Source of the DNA: Staphylococcus cornubiensis
GTDB lineage: Bacteria; Bacillota; Bacilli; Staphylococcales; Staphylococcaceae
Assembly: GCF_900183575.1 (NCBI RefSeq)
Contig: NZ_FXUZ01000019.1
Location: 1-37,873, forward strand
Direction of reading: 5' to 3'
Length of the DNA stretch: 37,873 bases
Positions within the stretch are counted from its first letter, which is position 1; every line of letters begins with the position of its first letter. The translations under genes were made by a program, and so were the position numbers. A model generated the notes under the pieces. It did no database searches, was not told the origin of the DNA, and saw only the letters and a program-made list of their open reading frames with translations. Positions 35,488 to 37,873 of this stretch are shown here, in pieces.

Positions 35488-35760
35488 GAGGGGCCGGGAC
35501 ACAATTCACAATTGAGTTTCCCGGCTCCTCTTCTATGATGAGCGAAAATCAGCGTATGAAATTGTAAAACCCATTAAGGTACATTAGATAAAAAATTGAT
35601 TTTCTGTATTTATAAAAATTAGCCTCATTGAGTCACAACATTTAAATTCAAATTGCTAAAATGGACGAGACTCCTGGGAACGCGAATCCATGAAGGCAAT
35701 TGTGAAATTTTAAAAAAGTTATCAATGGGGCATTGATATCAAATAAATCATTTAAGACTA
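35488..35760 (+). repeat. Strongly diverged repeat copy
   Basis: A head-like hairpin GAGGGGCCGGGA / TCCCGGCTCCTC (35488-35532) is followed, after unmatched sequence, by GAACGCGAATCCATGAAGGC (about 35677), the same block found near the right end of the other copies. This may be an old copy, or the hairpin may serve as the terminator of the DUF2750 gene. Confidence 0.45.
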
Positions 35761-35787
35761 TCCTATTTTTTGTGTTCTAGCTATGTT

Positions 35788-36585
35788 TTATAAATACAGC
35801 GATCCTAATGCACCTGAGAAAGCACCATTTTGTAAGTAATGCGGCTTAAATCCTCTTAAAATCGTATAGTCCGTCACAACTTTTTGTAATAATGGATTAT
35901 CTTGGAATGATGAACCGATATACACGACATCTTCTACTTGATGTTCTCGAGCGACATGAATCGCAACTGTTGTGACACTTTCACCTACAACACCAATCAC
36001 AGAAGCAATTTTGTCTGCATTTGTAAATGTTTTGTCCATATTAAGTAACACATGACCAAAGTTTGCGGCTGTCAACTCGCCAGAAATAGGGGGCGTATCA
36101 TTTTTATAAATATGTTTAACTTTTAAATCAATAATATCACGATCACCTTGTTGCGCCATTTCTGTCAATTGTTGGTAATCCGTAATGCCTGTTAATAAAT
36201 AGCCGAGCCCTTGAATCATACCGCCACCGGTACCAATACCTCCGACACGTTTTTGCCCTTCGTTATCTGACAAATGAAGTGATGTGCCTGTGCCAACATT
36301 TGTGAAAATATATTGCTCAATATGAATATTTTGTTCCTCTAGTAAAATTTGAACCCCTTTAGCCGCTGCGTCGAATTCGATAAATTGCTGGGGTTTGCAA
36401 CGAAGTAATTCACTTAAAGCTTTCGCATTACCCCCCGTCATACGAATGTCTTCACAAGCTTCTTGATTCAACCAATCCGCCACAGTTTGTAGTGCTGTAG
36501 TGGGGTATGTTTTAAAAGTACGTGTGTCATTTTGTTCAATGACCACTTTAATTAACGTGCCCCCCGCATCGATACCTATACGCAT
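35788..36585 (-). CDS. coaW: Type II pantothenate kinase
   Basis: Phosphorylates pantothenate with ATP, the first step to coenzyme A; the staphylococcal type II enzyme resists feedback by CoA. The 265-residue protein has the N-terminal phosphate loop [13 protein letters not shown] (3-15), a second glycine-rich [10 protein letters not shown] and [14 protein letters not shown], and a C-terminal VVYIGSSF with the usual sugar-kinase/actin fold layout. The ATG at 36585 is chosen because GAGGTGAC stands just upstream; an in-frame ATG at 36618 has no such site. Monocistronic on the minus strand. Confidence 0.94.
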   Translation of the reverse strand: MRIGIDAGGTLIKVVIEQNDTRTFKTYPTTALQTVADWLNQEACEDIRMTGGNAKALSELLRCKPQQFIEFDAAAKGVQILLEEQNIHIEQYIFTNVGTGTSLHLSDNEGQKRVGGIGTGGGMIQGLGYLLTGITDYQQLTEMAQQGDRDIIDLKVKHIYKNDTPPISGELTAANFGHVLLNMDKTFTNADKIASVIGVVGESVTTVAIHVAREHQVEDVVYIGSSFQDNPLLQKVVTDYTILRGFKPHYLQNGAFSGALGSLYL

Positions 36586-36682
36586 ATCTGTCACCTCAAA
36601 ATAATTGTTTATCACCAATATATACTATATGATAATGACGAAATTACAAGACTAAATTTGATATGAAGTGAAGGTGTGAACG

Positions 36683-37045
36683 ATGCAATTAAGTCCATAT
36701 ATTATGGTTAGTAATGTAGAAGAAGCGGCACAGTTTTATGAAAATACGTTTGGTGGTACGCTCAAACGACTAAATGAACATGAGGGGCAATTGCTTCATG
36801 CAGAGTTGAATATTTCAGAGGGCGTGACATTGCATATATCCTCAAATTATGGCAAACCGATTGAACGTACAGGATACAATTTGATTCTAACTTTTGACCA
36901 ACAAGAGGCGCAACAGCGAGTTTATGAAGCATTAAGTGAAGGTGGCAATCCGCATATGCCGCTTCAAAAGACATTCTTCGGTGCAATTCACGGACAAGTC
37001 ACAGATCGATACGGCATTAACTGGCTCATGAACTATTTTGAATAA
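36683..37045 (+). CDS. VOC-family (PhnB/glyoxalase-like) protein
   Basis: A 120-residue protein with the vicinal-oxygen-chelate layout of PhnB-like proteins: LSPYIMVSNVEEAAQFYENTFGG at the start, LLHAELNISEGVTLHIS in the middle and the end YGINWLMNYF. Metal-site residues are possible (His29-type and Glu) but the reaction is unknown. GAAGGTG precedes the ATG, and the gene is divergent from coaW. Confidence 0.85.
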   Translation: MQLSPYIMVSNVEEAAQFYENTFGGTLKRLNEHEGQLLHAELNISEGVTLHISSNYGKPIERTGYNLILTFDQQEAQQRVYEALSEGGNPHMPLQKTFFGAIHGQVTDRYGINWLMNYFE

Positions 37046-37053
37046 AAAATAAG

Positions 37054-37099
37054 CAAGAATGGCTGAGACTTAGAAATCATTAAGCCCTAGCCATTCTTG
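37054..37099. terminator. Hairpin after the VOC gene
   Basis: Perfect 11-base arms CAAGAATGGCT / AGCCATTCTTG. There is no T run on the plus strand, but the minus strand continues as CTTATTTTTTATT, so the direction of any termination is open. Confidence 0.5.
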
Positions 37100-37122
37100 T
37101 GATTGAGTTGATAATAAGAAGA

Positions 37123-37547
37123 GAGGAGACTGGGATATTAAGTTTTCCCAGTCCTATTTATCGTGGAGCTATATCTAAAGTTGACGATAATAACAACGAA
37201 AACGAGGAAGAATTGGACATAAAAAGTGGATGATATGGATTGACTTCATATCAGAAACTTGCCCTCTGTTCCAGTATTTGGAGTAAGATTGCCTGAAGGC
37301 TGAGACTCCTGAGGGATAATACAAGGGCTTAATGCGAGTTCTAATGTTTAATCATGGTTGCTGTTTATCGCAGTAGCTGTCTGACTTCTCAATGCGATCA
37401 CTTTTGAGAAGTCTAGTCAGCCTTGCGGGGGCAGTACTACGAAATCTTTGTTGCACATGAGATTTCTGTACTGCTCCCAGAATCCACTAACGCATCAACA
37501 AATGTAACAGTTTAATCAAGCGTTAGTTAGTCGAAGGGCCAGCCCCT
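37123..37547 (+). repeat. Intergenic repeat copy with an internal insertion, cut by the IS110 element
   Basis: Head hairpin GAGACTGGGATATTA..TTTTCCCAGTCC and body match the copy at 27670 up to GAGGGAT (37317). An extra block of about 160 bases follows (37318-37480), and the match resumes at AATCCACTAACGC. It ends abruptly at GGCCAGCCCCT (37547), where the other copies continue with AAGAACGCG but this one reads TGGAAACAT. Confidence 0.75.
37318..37480 (+). repeat. Nested double-hairpin insert inside the repeat
   Basis: Contains two strong inverted repeats: GACTTCTCAA / TTGAGAAGTC (37383-37413) and GGGGGCAGTAC / GTACTGCTCCC (37427-37478), the second with inner arms GAAATCT / AGATTTC. It replaces the 15 to 20 bases present in other copies and carries no reading frame. 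Confidence 0.55.
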
Positions 37548-37564
37548 TGGAAACATATTAAGAT

Positions 37565-37602
37565 AGTAGTGAAGAAATTATGACGATAGTTTCTTCACTA
37601 CT
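37565..37602. other. Strong hairpin in the IS110 left end
   Basis: Perfect arms AGTAGTGAAGAAA / TTTCTTCACTACT (13 bases each) around a 12-base loop, followed by TATTTTTTATAATA. It could end transcription entering the element. Confidence 0.7.
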
Positions 37603-37615
37603 TATTTTTTATAAT

Positions 37616-37800
37616 AGGTAGTTGAGAGAAGTTAAATCGAGCTTCGCGTGGATTTAAAATTCGTCCGGAAACTGATTGGCTTCACTCCCTTATGAATTTT
37701 GTTTCAATATGTAGGCTCTAGAAGTCGTGTAAGAAAATAAAGTGATTAAGGATTATGAGTGAAGGTTCGCTTATCTCAAAAATTAATTAAGGAGGCGTTT
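37616..37800 (+). ncRNA. Candidate bridge (guide) RNA of the IS110 element
   Basis: In characterised IS110 elements the non-coding end before the recombinase encodes an RNA of roughly 170-180 bases with hairpins that pair to target and donor DNA. Here about 185 bases lie between a TATAAT box and the transposase start. They contain the hairpin TTAAATC / GATTTAA (37632-37657) and then AAAATTC / GAATTTT (37656-37700), enclosing a 31-base loop; both arms share two bases, so they are alternatives at that point. Guide matches were not convincing by eye, so this rests on position and structure. Confidence 0.35.
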
Positions 37801-37801
37801 T

Positions 37802-37873
37802 ATGCACATTTTTGGTATTGATATCAGTAAAGCATCGGCAGTTGTGGCACATTATGAAGATGAAACGTTCGTT
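37802..37873 (+). CDS. IS110-family transposase, N-terminal fragment
   Basis: The first 24 codons of a gene that continues past the window. It begins MHIFGIDISKASAVV, the typical N-terminus of the DEDD/RuvC-like IS110 recombinases, in which the first catalytic aspartate sits in the GIDxSK motif (Asp7). AAGGAGG lies eight bases upstream. The length and the C-terminal serine domain cannot be checked here. Confidence 0.8.
   Translation, partial: MHIFGIDISKASAVVAHYEDETFV

Larger units (their letters stand above)
37548..37873 (+). mobile_element. Left end of an IS110-family insertion element (truncated by window)
   Basis: The left border is placed where the repeat copy is interrupted after CCCCT (37547). 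The element then has a non-coding end of about 254 bases with a strong hairpin (37565-37602), a TATAAT box (37610-37615), and the start of a transposase gene at 37802. A long non-coding left end without terminal inverted repeats is typical of IS110. The right end is outside the window. Confidence 0.65.

Noticed and set aside
1..37873. CRISPR array
   Set aside because: No regularly spaced short direct repeats with unique spacers were seen; the repeats found are long, dispersed and irregular.

Overview
The window is a low-G+C Firmicute chromosome segment whose gene content and order match Staphylococcus: 5S rRNA plus a tRNA cluster, rocF, the cdaA-cdaR-glmM operon, a mannitol PTS operon between glmM and glmS, manA, deoD/pdp, luxS and coaW. 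LuxS (156 aa), DeoD (236 aa) and the type II pantothenate kinase all have staphylococcal lengths. An animal-associated species is possible, but the sequence alone does not fix the species.

Layout. 1-664: end of an rRNA operon with 5S and tRNAs Asn, Glu, Val, Tyr, Gln and Lys. 1050-5353: arginase, then the c-di-AMP synthase, its regulator and phosphoglucosamine mutase. 5619-10934: the mtl operon on the minus strand (mtlA-mtlR-mtlF-mtlD) with a promoter and paired operator-like repeats. 11378-13718: glmS behind a glmS ribozyme. 14114-15648: an AT-rich two-gene insert that looks like a Kiwa antiphage system (KwaA/KwaB). 15828-22970: ordinary chromosome genes (ABC ATPase, HAD phosphatase, membrane protein, GntR regulator, manA) ending in an unusual EVE-EVE-pseudo-McrB protein. 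23419-24305: an AT-rich pair, a secreted six-cysteine bacteriocin-like precursor and an overlapping small membrane protein that may be its immunity factor. 25260-30888: nhaC, a DCC protein, deoD, pdp and a DoxX-like gene. 30893-34244: luxS, then a SAM riboswitch controlling an M20 amidohydrolase and an ATP-grasp ligase. 34364-37045: tandem DUF2750 protein, coaW and a VOC protein. 37548-37873: left end of an IS110-family element running off the window.

A family of intergenic repeats with hairpin heads and imperfect terminal inverted repeats appears at least six times (about 17992, 24310, 27670, 35133, 35488 and 37123). The IS110 element appears to have entered the last copy exactly at a CT dinucleotide, and its upstream region is a candidate for the element's guide (bridge) RNA.

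The most interesting parts are the bacteriocin-like pair, the Kiwa-like pair, the pseudo-ATPase EVE protein, the IS110/repeat junction, and the SAM-riboswitch operon next to luxS. Functions are inferred from motifs and context; no database search was possible.
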